A DNA stretch of 64,000 bases. Origin: JAVBQJ01 sp031549115 (GTDB lineage Bacteria; Verrucomicrobiota; Lentisphaeria; Victivallales; Victivallaceae). This document shows, one piece after another, positions 25,701-34,100 of this stretch. The translations under genes were made by a program, and so were the position numbers. The notes beneath the pieces are model-generated. The model had not been told where the DNA came from. It ran no database searches and worked only from the letters and a program-made list of their open reading frames with translations. The first letter of the stretch is position 1, and each line of letters starts with the position of its first letter. The stretch lies in assembly GCA_031549115.1 (NCBI GenBank), contig JAVBQJ010000019.1:11695-75694 (forward strand), given 5' to 3'.

Positions 25701-28695
25701 CATCGAAACTGGGCGGCTGACTGTATTATTTGCCTATGATAACTTGAGCAATCAGATTATGCAGGGCATTGATTTGAATTCCGATGGGCAATTATTGCCG
25801 GCGGCGAATGATTTAATCCTTAAAAGCGAAGCAAAATTTATCAAGAATGGCAGCAACTGGTTTTGGTGCACCCAAAAGAGCACATATGGAACCACCGATG
25901 ATAATACGGAAACCCTTCTGACTGTCATACAGGAAGTCTTATCCGGACTGGCCGCCGGAGAGCTGTCCAAAGTGATTGCGCTGGATCGTCACGGCAACGC
26001 TACTACGACCAGCAAAATCGTCAACCGCGCTCAGAAACAGGTCACGGAGGCCGTTACCTCTCCCGCCTCCAATGTTTCCGAACAAAAGATCATCACCAAT
26101 GGCCTATTGGTTTCTGATCGCAGTTCCAGTAATATCACCCGAACTTTTGGCTATGACGGATTAGAGCGATTGACTTCAACTACCGATTCGCGTACCGGAA
26201 CTTCAGCGATTGCATATCACAGTACTCCGGGCAAATTTGGACTGAAGGCGTCGGAAACAGATGCCGCAGGCAATACGACAACTTATGATTACGACGACTT
26301 CGGTCAATTAATCGAGGAGAAAAACGCGTTGGAGCAGTATACCCGGTATGCTTACAATACCCGCGGACAGATTACTAAGATCTGGGGAGCACAATACCCG
26401 GTCACGCTGGAGTACGATAACTTCGGTCAGCAAACCAGGTTGACCACTTATCGGAATACTACCGTCGACTTTTTCGGTGCAGAATTTCCAACTGTGATTG
26501 GCGATGTGACCACTTGGGTCTACGACAACGCTTCCGGATTGGTAACGCAGAAACTCGATGCGGAAAACCAGGCGACGACCTATATGTATACCGTGACCGG
26601 CAATCTGGCCGGCCGCACCTGGGCGCGTGGTATCTCCACCAACTACACCTATAACGAACTAGATAAACTGCTGACGGTCGATTATTCGGACGAGACCCCG
26701 GATGTCGGTTACACCTATACCCGCCTTGGCCAACTCGCCGGTGTAACCGATGCAACCGGGACCAGAACTTTTGATTATAACGATCAGTTTGATTTGACAA
26801 TGGAAACAATCGATGGTATTTATAACAAGGCACTAGCGCGTACCTATACGACCAGCGGCATGAAGGGAAAAATTGCGGGAATGAGTATCGACGGGACCAG
26901 TTTATATGGCTACGACTACGACACCTACGGCCGGTTGAATAAAATCACTACCGCTGCCGGCGACTTCACCTATACCCGTCTGGCGAACAGCGACCTGGTC
27001 AGCCAGATGACGCGTCCGAACAATATGACGACGAACTGGAGCTACGAACCGCATCGTGACCTGGTTACACAAGTTGCCAACGGCTCCGTCAGCGTCTTTG
27101 ACTATGTCAACAACGCCATCGGCAATCGTACCGGTATGAGTCGCAGCGGCAGCGCACTTGCGGCGCCGGATACGGTCAGCTACACCTACAACAATCGCAA
27201 TGAGGTCGTGGGGGCGTTATCGGATGCATTAGATACCGATTACAGTTTCGCCTACAGCTATGACTCGATCGGTAACCGCCTGAGTGCTGACTTGGCTGGC
27301 GAGCAGTACACTTACACCAGCAATAACTTGAATCAATACACTCGGGTTAATGCTGAATCTCCGACCTACGATGCAGATGGCAACATGCTGACTCGCGATG
27401 GCTGGACGCAAGTGTGGAATGGGGAAAACCGAATGATTGCCACATTTAAAGGCAGTCAACGCTTGGAGTTCGACTACGATTACATGGGGCGGAGAATCTT
27501 CAAAAAGGTTTTCGACGGAGACGCGCTGACGACGCATACCCGTTTTGTTTATGATGGATATAAACTGATTCGGGAGCTTGATGCGCTGAATAACAACGCA
27601 CTTTTGCGCAGTTATGTCTGGCAACCGGATGCTGTGGGATTGGATGTGCCATTGAGCGTTCTTGACGCAGTCGCGAATCAAACCTACTATTACAGTCTGG
27701 ACGCGAATAAAAACATTGCCGATCTGACGGCATCAAACGTTACTGTCGTGGCGCATTACGAGTACACGCCGTTTGGCAGGCAAACAGCGGCAACCGGGAG
27801 TTATGCGGCCAATCCATTCCGTTTCAGCAGTGAATATTTTGATTCTGAGAACGAGCTGGTTTACTACAATTATCGAGAATATGACTTTAACTTGGGCCGT
27901 TGGGTAAGTCAAGATCCGATTGAAGAGGAGGGAGGAATAAATCTCTATCTGTTTTTGGAAAATAACATAACCCCATACGACCATTTGGGCCAACGGGTAA
28001 TGCGGCCCATTGATCCATATATGGAGGATGTTGATGACATTACCAGCACAGAGGAAAATCGCTTTAACAGGCAGGATGAGAAAAACAAGCACAAGCGCTC
28101 CTGCTTTTTAGCAGGCACGATTGTCAAAACTCCCAATGGGGATTGGTTGATTGAAGACATTAAAGTCAACGATCAAGTCTACGCAATCTCCTCGGAAAAC
28201 GCTGTAACCTCTCCAGATATATGTGTTGTGACAGGTATTCAATCTGCAGAAGTTGACGAATATTACACACTGACATTTGCACCGGAGGTAAATATAAGTG
28301 TCACAGCCGAACATCCGTTCTGGCTCGAAGACAAGGGGTGGGTTTCAGTGGCCAATATGGTTCCTGGAGATAAATGTATTACAATTTCAGGGAATCTTAT
28401 AGAGTTGGTGTCTAAGACACTGGTCAAAAAAACCGTTCAAGTTTTCAATATGACTGTGGATGATCATCATACTTATTTTGTCGGCTCCTGCGGAATTTGG
28501 GTACACAATAAAGGTGATGGGGAAGACCTTATCGATTCAATCGCAAAGCGGTTCGATTTAACAAAAAAACAACGAGAAGCATTTTCAGAGGCAATCCATA
28601 ATTACAAGGATAACTGTGGTCGCGGTGGGAATGATAATCTTTCCAAACGTGTTCTTGAAGAGCTTGCGCAAAACGCAAAGAATGGAATGAGATAA
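22735..28695 (+). CDS. RHS1: Sec-exported RHS/YD-repeat protein with C-terminal Hint pretoxin domain
   Basis: The 1986-residue protein starts at ATG 22735, after AAGGAG. It has a signal peptide (FIVFAVLGIVGSWLLQAA), then a four-cysteine cluster (LPCQDGSCTINCGC, C28-C39) and a proline-rich linker from residue 43. A conserved N-terminal region is followed by many YD repeats (about 500-1720; for example YDALKRLIKETK and YDTYGRLNKITTAAGDF). The RHS-associated core motif (NPFRFSSEYFD, YYNYREYDFNLGRWVSQDPI) ends the cage. A Hint (hedgehog/intein) domain follows from C1790 (SCFLAGTIVKTPNG) to HHTYFV and VHN (1923-1925). Hint domains in polymorphic toxins cut off the tip. The remaining 60-residue tip (KRFDLTKKQREAFSEAIHNY) is not recognised and may be short or truncated. 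Two putative immunity genes follow. There is no PAAR or VgrG part, so T6SS delivery is unlikely. Confidence 0.9.
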   Translation: MRIPRIFIVFAVLGIVGSWLLQAANLPCQDGSCTINCGCGENPPPPPPPPPSPPSPPPPWPKAPPPSPPDVPPEPVTYSIGEEVDSLSISMRFGRAANEDVSLDEHFSIYSQKPSSVVFTPQGLQYRNRLLDRIKIAVFKENNALTHTDFTVADRGASMNELPSPSLSGGSYNSQYGDYLGSGQVAGSGSSNSSGTLCGRCGRYHSDMPADTAGQIKLATGNNETLIFNFPQSSGSAKLSGNKYFQNYRMEMVDSYGRQTTTPMAAPVASGGSAQQSMAALPAAPAVDPTPAMAALPPFLKGVTPQIPQEEQEKPGAAAYFNMYIGNGYYICYSADTGEVIGMMTPSGRTITPDCATVGLDLVYDESANVRQVWSKADGLADVVVTEIGVSYEIRVYPPSQVGSKVNGLYTFNGSPYQTLRIENPNPGQNSRVKVVKTINGITEESQFEYSSTQDAWMLISPDGLEVVSQTATWDYSNTVNTINEVVKTASGQIAEKSSKVMRRYSFGERPVSVTLDPDGANLRTLYTYYTNKSEPGSYGRVASVSHPDGYWEAYQYDADSRIILTVSPWLNSAFNSEASKAKAVYKNFTPLDPRDEVLADDIRPRTLEEKILGITTRKEFQAFYFDENNAYVEIHEVAIRQDAQYGDADNLRTETRYYPRGTSDSPSAGRVKSVLYPNKTTSTCTYEYGNWNVNATPANSTFTPSANGAATRMTVTYGTEEHPEGVAFKTTRGTTIHNNVGKVACKETYVYTGEGYERFNWTVALYDNLQRTASVMKSNNEITDYTWNCCNLASKTMPDGTQYTYEYDALKRLIKETKVGYGNQPDLVTTYTYDAKNRLLTTTVTGGDLSMTSSIVYNLAGLPVQMTNTLGISTTLSYLVGSNTGTNLKGLTITADNGNQQSIVEVFCDQKISSTTGNAQVAQFQNYGVTSEGHAWSKLSTGSGDSVRWQKKETDMASRLASIQKSGYQGVTLTTQYQYNNLDQLIQIIETGRLTVLFAYDNLSNQIMQGIDLNSDGQLLPAANDLILKSEAKFIKNGSNWFWCTQKSTYGTTDDNTETLLTVIQEVLSGLAAGELSKVIALDRHGNATTTSKIVNRAQKQVTEAVTSPASNVSEQKIITNGLLVSDRSSSNITRTFGYDGLERLTSTTDSRTGTSAIAYHSTPGKFGLKASETDAAGNTTTYDYDDFGQLIEEKNALEQYTRYAYNTRGQITKIWGAQYPVTLEYDNFGQQTRLTTYRNTTVDFFGAEFPTVIGDVTTWVYDNASGLVTQKLDAENQATTYMYTVTGNLAGRTWARGISTNYTYNELDKLLTVDYSDETPDVGYTYTRLGQLAGVTDATGTRTFDYNDQFDLTMETIDGIYNKALARTYTTSGMKGKIAGMSIDGTSLYGYDYDTYGRLNKITTAAGDFTYTRLANSDLVSQMTRPNNMTTNWSYEPHRDLVTQVANGSVSVFDYVNNAIGNRTGMSRSGSALAAPDTVSYTYNNRNEVVGALSDALDTDYSFAYSYDSIGNRLSADLAGEQYTYTSNNLNQYTRVNAESPTYDADGNMLTRDGWTQVWNGENRMIATFKGSQRLEFDYDYMGRRIFKKVFDGDALTTHTRFVYDGYKLIRELDALNNNALLRSYVWQPDAVGLDVPLSVLDAVANQTYYYSLDANKNIADLTASNVTVVAHYEYTPFGRQTAATGSYAANPFRFSSEYFDSENELVYYNYREYDFNLGRWVSQDPIEEEGGINLYLFLENNITPYDHLGQRVMRPIDPYMEDVDDITSTEENRFNRQDEKNKHKRSCFLAGTIVKTPNGDWLIEDIKVNDQVYAISSENAVTSPDICVVTGIQSAEVDEYYTLTFAPEVNISVTAEHPFWLEDKGWVSVANMVPGDKCITISGNLIELVSKTLVKKTVQVFNMTVDDHHTYFVGSCGIWVHNKGDGEDLIDSIAKRFDLTKKQREAFSEAIHNYKDNCGRGGNDNLSKRVLEELAQNAKNGMR

Positions 28696-29225
28696 TTTAT
28701 TCAATGGAGGTCATGCCTCGCTGTTTGTCGTGTATTCGTAACCAGTTTTCGCGGTCGATTCGTGCAGCGAGTCATGCGAATTCGGCCGTAATATTCCGAG
28801 GCTTGCCTCGAAGATGAGACCATAGTCGCTGTTTGGTATTAATTTTACTGGTCTCTTCTGTTTCTAGTAAGAATTTATGGAAGAGTGATTTTTATGATAA
28901 GCTGTCAATATGCTCGGTATTAATTTCCCTCGGGATGACATGAGATGCTACTACAAAAACTTATAGGTGTAAAGTACTATGATGACAACTGGCGAATGTA
29001 AAATTTTTTTGATTCGACGCGTCTTTTCATAGCAGATCTGGGTTTCTGATCAGAAATTGGAGATGAATTATTAATGTTAACTGGTGATTTCGGAGTCTGG
29101 AAAAATGCATGACTATTGTGCACAATTCGAGGATCAATAATGGTCAATAATGTTGTAAAAGACTGCAAACAGATTCATGGTATCATTTAAACAATAAACG
29201 TTTGTTATTTTTAGAAACAAATCAA
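28696..29225 (+). other. 530-bp gap between RHS1 and its putative immunity genes
   Basis: AT-rich, with stops in all frames at short intervals. A few frames of 20-35 codons exist (for example from ATG 28713), but none has a motif or a convincing ribosome-binding site. It may hold remnants of an exchanged toxin tip. I see no promoter I would defend. Confidence 0.4.
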
Positions 29226-29588
29226 ATGACGAAAAATGGCTTCAAGTTGAATTTCCCCAAAGGGCGGCGCTTTTCGTATCGCATTTGGGTTTCGGACGAA
29301 AAGCTCGCAGAAGACTTATTAGTTTTACTTGGAAATTATGGAGAGAGAAAAAACAACAAAGTAATAATCATCAGGATTTGTTATAAAAACAGCAATGCAG
29401 TCAGGAATATAATAAAAAAAATAATAAAAGAGCACCCTGAAATTTCATATGATCTTTATTTAGATTTCATTCCTAAGAGAGCTAAGGACAAATTTATTTT
29501 CCCTGATTACATTATAAAGTCTATCAAAGAATTGGGAGGAAAAGTACTTTTTGCATATACAGTATGGCGTGATAAGATGGTCTCATAG
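29226..29588 (+). CDS. Putative immunity protein 1 of the RHS1 module
   Basis: The 120-residue, AT-rich gene is read from ATG 29226. A TTG at 29202 is also in frame; neither start has a strong ribosome-binding site. There is no signal peptide; the protein is basic and soluble (YRIWVSDEKLAEDLLVLLGN; IIKKIIKEHPEISYDLYLDF). It shares a pattern with the next gene: PEI, then P-x-YI-x-x-I, then GG-x-V. Small AT-rich paralogues downstream of an RHS/Hint toxin gene are typical immunity genes, so I infer that role. No known immunity family was recognised. Confidence 0.55.
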   Translation: MTKNGFKLNFPKGRRFSYRIWVSDEKLAEDLLVLLGNYGERKNNKVIIIRICYKNSNAVRNIIKKIIKEHPEISYDLYLDFIPKRAKDKFIFPDYIIKSIKELGGKVLFAYTVWRDKMVS

Positions 29589-29653
29589 GGCGGCTATAAA
29601 GTGCTGATGTCCGGATTACAGTGACGCGTTGCAGGCAGGAATTGGGAACCATT

Positions 29654-30010
29654 ATGTTTATATTAAGATACTACTTTTTATTTAACTCGCGCAATCCCGA
29701 TGTATTGAATAATATTGCGGGCATGATAAAGGACAAAGAACGAATCGTTCGTCGACATGAAAGAGTTGCACTGCAAATCACCAACTCGAAGCTGTATATT
29801 CGTTGTATCAAAGATATCTTAAAAAAGTACCCGGAAATTTACCATGAATACATTTTCTATTATTATTCCAATGACTGGAGCCCGATCCGGCCGATTCCAC
29901 AATACATAGTTGAACATATTCGTATCTTTGGCGGAGAAGTATGCATTAGGTTCAACTATATAAAACATAATGACTATTATGTACAATCCGAAGAACAGCA
30001 GAAGGAATAA
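29654..30010 (+). CDS. Putative immunity protein 2, paralogue of the preceding gene
   Basis: The 118-residue product is read from ATG 29654 (GTG 29621 is an alternative). It aligns by eye with the preceding protein: an N-terminal FILRYYFLFNSRNPDVLNNI strand-helix, then ILKKYPEIYHEYIFYY, PQYIVEHIRIFGGEVCIRF. The shared positions are PEI, P-x-YI, GG-x-V and the spacing between them. Tandem divergent immunity paralogues are common behind polymorphic toxins and protect against toxin variants. There is no signal peptide. Function is inferred from position and duplication only. Confidence 0.55.
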   Translation: MFILRYYFLFNSRNPDVLNNIAGMIKDKERIVRRHERVALQITNSKLYIRCIKDILKKYPEIYHEYIFYYYSNDWSPIRPIPQYIVEHIRIFGGEVCIRFNYIKHNDYYVQSEEQQKE

Positions 30011-30056
30011 AGGGGGCCGGTCTTTGTGACTGGCTCCAAAGGATCTGGTCTTAACT

Positions 30057-30182
30057 CACGGTTACGACCAATATGGCCGGTTGAACAAGATCACGACCGC
30101 CGCGGGCGATTTCAATTACGCCTATCTGGCCGACAGCGATCTGTTGAGCCAACTGACCCGTTTCAACGGCGTCACCACCTAA
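30057..30182 (+). pseudogene. Orphan RHS fragment
   Basis: Forty-one codons read GYDQYGRLNKITTAAGDFNY and continue YLADSDLLSQLTRFNGVTT to a stop. They match RHS1 near nucleotides 26910-27035. The fragment has no start, no flanking RHS sequence and ends at TAA 30180. It is a leftover of a displaced RHS cassette, sitting directly before the duplicated promoter cassette. Confidence 0.8.
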
Positions 30183-30240
30183 CTCGTGCTGCTTTAGCTG
30201 CGCGTACCCTGATGAAAACTTAGTTGTTTTTTCATGCAAT

Positions 30241-30690
30241 TCCGTCCCGCTCCCGGGAACTCATTCGGCGGCCGGACGCTGGCAATCAGCCTGCGCGTCG
30301 ACCAGGCCCCGCCGCAACGGGGGTTCAAATTCTGCCAATGGCAATTTTACTGATAGGTTGATAAAAAAATATTCATCAAATCTGTCATGTTTAGCAATCT
30401 ATTAATTACCCCTGCTCGATTACGTTCAAGCATCTTCTGATACTGTTAAAGAAAAATTGTTGTTTTATGCTATTTGATAGCTTAAAAATAGAATTGGTTT
30501 TTTTGAGTAAATTTTTATCTTGCTTGTAAATAATTTGATATAGATTTTTCCATGCCTGAATATTTCTTATTAATTTTCTAATTAAGGTATTGACAAATCT
30601 AATAAAATGACCTATACTATAATGGAGGAGACATGACGAAGCCAATCCGTGTACTGTGCCATTTGGGGAATGGATGAGTTATAATGTTAG
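30241..30690 (+). repeat. Promoter cassette copy B (truncated gspK 3' end plus leader)
   Basis: Direct copy of 21280-21728. It starts abruptly inside the gspK coding sequence (PAPGNSFGGR-like reading, no gene start), so it is the derived copy. The AT-rich spacer has more changes than the gspK part, and the promoter boxes are unchanged. It supplies the promoter for the giant beta-helix gene and RHS2. Confidence 0.88.
30590..30618 (+). promoter_or_regulatory. Promoter of the giant beta-helix/RHS2 module
   Basis: TTGACA (30590-30595), a 17-bp spacer and TATACT (30613-30618). It is identical in boxes and spacing to copy A at 21628-21656. Downstream is GGAGGAG before a 14-codon ORF (30633-30677, start MTKPIR). 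Confidence 0.85.
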
Positions 30691-31082
30691 ATAAAATCAT
30701 ATTGATAGCAACGACTTCTGTTTCGATTGCTTTGAGTTCCTTTGAGGCGGTCGGGAGCAGTAGCTGTCGTACTTTCGATTCTTCCTTTTTGCCGTATGGC
30801 CGTATCGTTTCAAAAGAACTTTGCCGCGAAACCGCCGGTCCCGGCATTCCGGTCATTTCTTGTATTTCAGGTGTTCCACAAAGATTTTTTTGGGGGGATA
30901 CCCGTGACGAAGACGAAGAACTCAGTCCCGAAGGACTTGCGACTCCGTTCGGGCAGAACTTGGTTGTGCCGTATTTCCGCAACGACGTTCCGGTCGTAAT
31001 AAAGCCGGATGTTCCGGCGATGGCAGGCAATCAGTCGTATTACCGCAGAAATTTCATCTGTTACAATCACCATTTTAAATAG
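30684..31082 (+). CDS. Small putative secreted protein before the giant gene
   Basis: The 132-residue frame starts at ATG 30684, a few bases after the end of the leader ORF. A signal-peptide-like N-terminus is visible (KIILIATTSVSIALSSFEAV). The rest (RIVSKELCRETAGPGIPVIS; FGQNLVVPYFRNDVPVVIKP) has no motif I know. It occupies the place of the HEAT-like gene in module 1 but is unrelated to it. It ends 33 bp before the giant gene and would be cotranscribed. It could be a real companion protein or a decaying one. Confidence 0.45.
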   Translation: MLDKIILIATTSVSIALSSFEAVGSSSCRTFDSSFLPYGRIVSKELCRETAGPGIPVISCISGVPQRFFWGDTRDEDEELSPEGLATPFGQNLVVPYFRNDVPVVIKPDVPAMAGNQSYYRRNFICYNHHFK

Positions 31083-31115
31083 CAATAAGGCATTTAACCG
31101 GTTGGAGGGGGACAA

Positions 31116-34100
31116 ATGAAAAGCACATTGGCGAAGTTTGCGTGGTCATTCCTATTGGCGGCGGGATTGCTTGTATGCGCCCAGGTTCAAGCGGAAACCG
31201 ATACCGACAACGATGGCATCCCCGATAGCCGGGAACTGGAGCTTGGCTACAACCCCGCTGTACCCACCCGAATTATTTACGTCGATGCGACGCGTTCCGA
31301 CGATTCCGGCGACGGCCTTACCGAAGCGACCGCCAAAAGAACCATCAAAGCCGGCGTCAACGCCGCCAAGGTCGCCAATTACGAAAACGTCGTGCTGGTC
31401 AAGCCCGGAACCTACACCGGCACCGACAACTCCGCGATTGAATTCGGCGCTTACAATATCAAATTGCGCAGTACCGGCGGCGCCGCGGTCACCCGGGTCG
31501 AAGTTCCCGTTTCCACCCGCTTCCTGACGGTTCAGAATACGCCGACCGCCGCCGATAGCTGGTGCGAAGGCTTCACCTTCACCACCAACAATCTGACTGC
31601 CTCCAGCGGACTGATTTACGTCGCCAATGCCGGAATCACCATTCGGAACAATAAATTCGTCGATGTGACCTACAACGGCAGCGCCGGGGCAATTTATGCC
31701 TCCGGCGCCACAAATGTCACGGTTGATAACTGCGATTTTTCCAATATCCGGCTTTCCTCCATGTACCCCATGGGCGGTGGCGCCGTCAACCTCGGCGGCG
31801 GCGTTTACACCTTCAACAATTGTAATTTCACCAACAATTACGGGTACAACGCCGGCGCGGTCTACCTGCAGGGGACCATGACCGCCACTCCGGTTCCGGC
31901 CAATGTCACCATGAACGCCTGCCGCTTCGTGGATAACACCGTCTCCTATTCCGGCGGCGCCATCTATGTGTCCTATGCCGGTAATCTTACTCTGAATAAC
32001 TGCCTGGCTTACAACAACCGTTCGGCGCAGAGCGGCTCCTTTTTGTATTCCGGTACTTCGGCGGGCACTTCGGCGAACAATGTCGTACTGAACCATTGCA
32101 CCGTCTTCAATAACTTCGCCGCGACCGGCAGCGACATCAATACCGGTAATACGTTCACGATGAAGAATTCCGTTTTTCAGGGGACATTCACCGGGACGCC
32201 GACCAGTGTCAATAACTCATGTACTTCCGTGGATTGTTCCACCTACGGATCCGGGAATATCACCGCCGATCCGTTGCTGACGCCGGTCGGCTGGCTGACG
32301 ACCGGTTCTCCCTGCATCGATGCGGCTGGGAGCGATTCCGAGCTCGCCGTGGACCTGGCCGGACAGGCGCGGCCCCAGGGGGCGGCCTCCGACATGGGAT
32401 GTTATGAGTTTCTCGATTCCGACGGCGACGGCATCCCGGATGTGATCGAGCTGGCGGCGGGGATGGATCCTTTTGACGCTTCCGACGCCAACGGCGACGC
32501 CGACAATGACGGCCTGAGCAATTTGCAGGAATTCCTGTACGGCACCGATCCCGGCAACGCCGATACCGACGGCGACGGCATCCCCGACAAGGTGGAGCTG
32601 GATTCCGGTTACAATCCGTTGAAGTATACCAAGGTGGTCTATGTCGACGCGGCCCGGCCGGACGATACCGGCGACGGACTGACGCTGGCGACGGCGAAAA
32701 AGAGCATCAAGGCGGCCGCGACCGTGTTGATCGGTTCCGGCTATGAAAACGTCATCATGGTCAAAGCCGGAACCTACTCCGGCGTCAACAACCGCGATCT
32801 GGACTTCAACGGCACCAATATCATGGTGCGCAGCATGGACGGCGCGGCGGCGACGGTGGTCGATCTGGAAAAGACCGGCCGCTTCCTGACGTTGCAGAAG
32901 GGCGAATCGCTGGATACGCTGATCGAGGGCTTTACCTTTGTCAACGGCACCTCCAGCGGCAACGGTACCGTGCTGTACATCACCGCTTCGCAGGCGACCG
33001 TCCGCAATTGCGTGTTCAAAAACAACAGCGCCGGCACCCTGACCGGCATGCCCGGCATGGGGGCTTACTATACGGCGGCGATATCCGCCTCCGGCAAGCC
33101 GATTGTGATCGAAAGCAGCGACTTCATCAACAACTGTTCGTTCGGCAGCTCCGGCGGCAACGCCGGGGCTCTGTATTTGCAGACCGGTGCGCATGCCACC
33201 GTCAAGAACAGTAACTTCATCGGCAACTACGGCTACACCGGCGGCGCCATTTATACCCAGGGCGCCAATCTGACCGTTGACGGTTCGCGTTTCACCGGCA
33301 ACTGGTCGCAGTCCAACGGCGGCGCGATTTCGACCTCTTCCGGCTACGGCAGCTCCGGCACGATCTATCCGGTCGTGAAGATAACCAACAGTCTCTTGTT
33401 GAACAATAAAGCGAAGACCAATTATTCCGATCTGTACTTCTACACCGGCACCGTGGCCGAGCTGATGAATGTCACCATCTCCGGCGGCACCACCGTGGGC
33501 GGGAAAATCGCCGACTTCGAAGGCAACACCGTCATTCAGAACTCGATTCTGAACGGCGCGGTCACGATCCGGACCAGCGGCATCACTTTCGTCGCCAACA
33601 ACAACTGCGTCCGCGAAGACTGGAGCAGCCGCGGCTCCAACAATCTCAACACCGACCCCGGGCTGACCGGCGGCGGTTATCTGTTGAGCGGTTCGCCCTG
33701 CATCGACGCCGGGCTGAATTCCGGGGCTCCGGCGAAGGACATCGACGGCGTGCTCCGCCCGGCGGGCGGCGCTGTCGACATCGGCTGTCAGGAATTCGTC
33801 GATTCCGACGGCGACGGCATCCCCGATAACATCGAAATCGCCGCCGGCCTGAATCCGGAAGACGCCTCCGACGCCGCTTTGGACAAGGACGGCGACGGCA
33901 TTGCCAACCTGGCTGAATATCAACTGGGCAGCAACATCAATAACGCCGACACGGACGGCGACGGCATCTCCGATCAGGACGAGCGGAGCCTCGGCTATAA
34001 CCCGTTGGTTTATACCAGAGTCATTTACGTCGACGGGGCCAACGGCAACGACGGCAACACCGGCCTCACTCCGGCGCAGGCGATGAAGACCATCCAGGCG

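Noticed and set aside
22735..28695. RHS1 as a type VI secretion effector
   Set aside because: It has a Sec signal peptide, no PAAR or VgrG-like domain, and no T6SS gene is in the window.
30684..31030. Alternative frames (30742-30999 plus strand, 30617-31030 minus strand) over the small ORF
   Set aside because: Only the 30684 plus-strand frame has a signal-peptide-like start directly behind the promoter cassette; the others lack starts and motifs.
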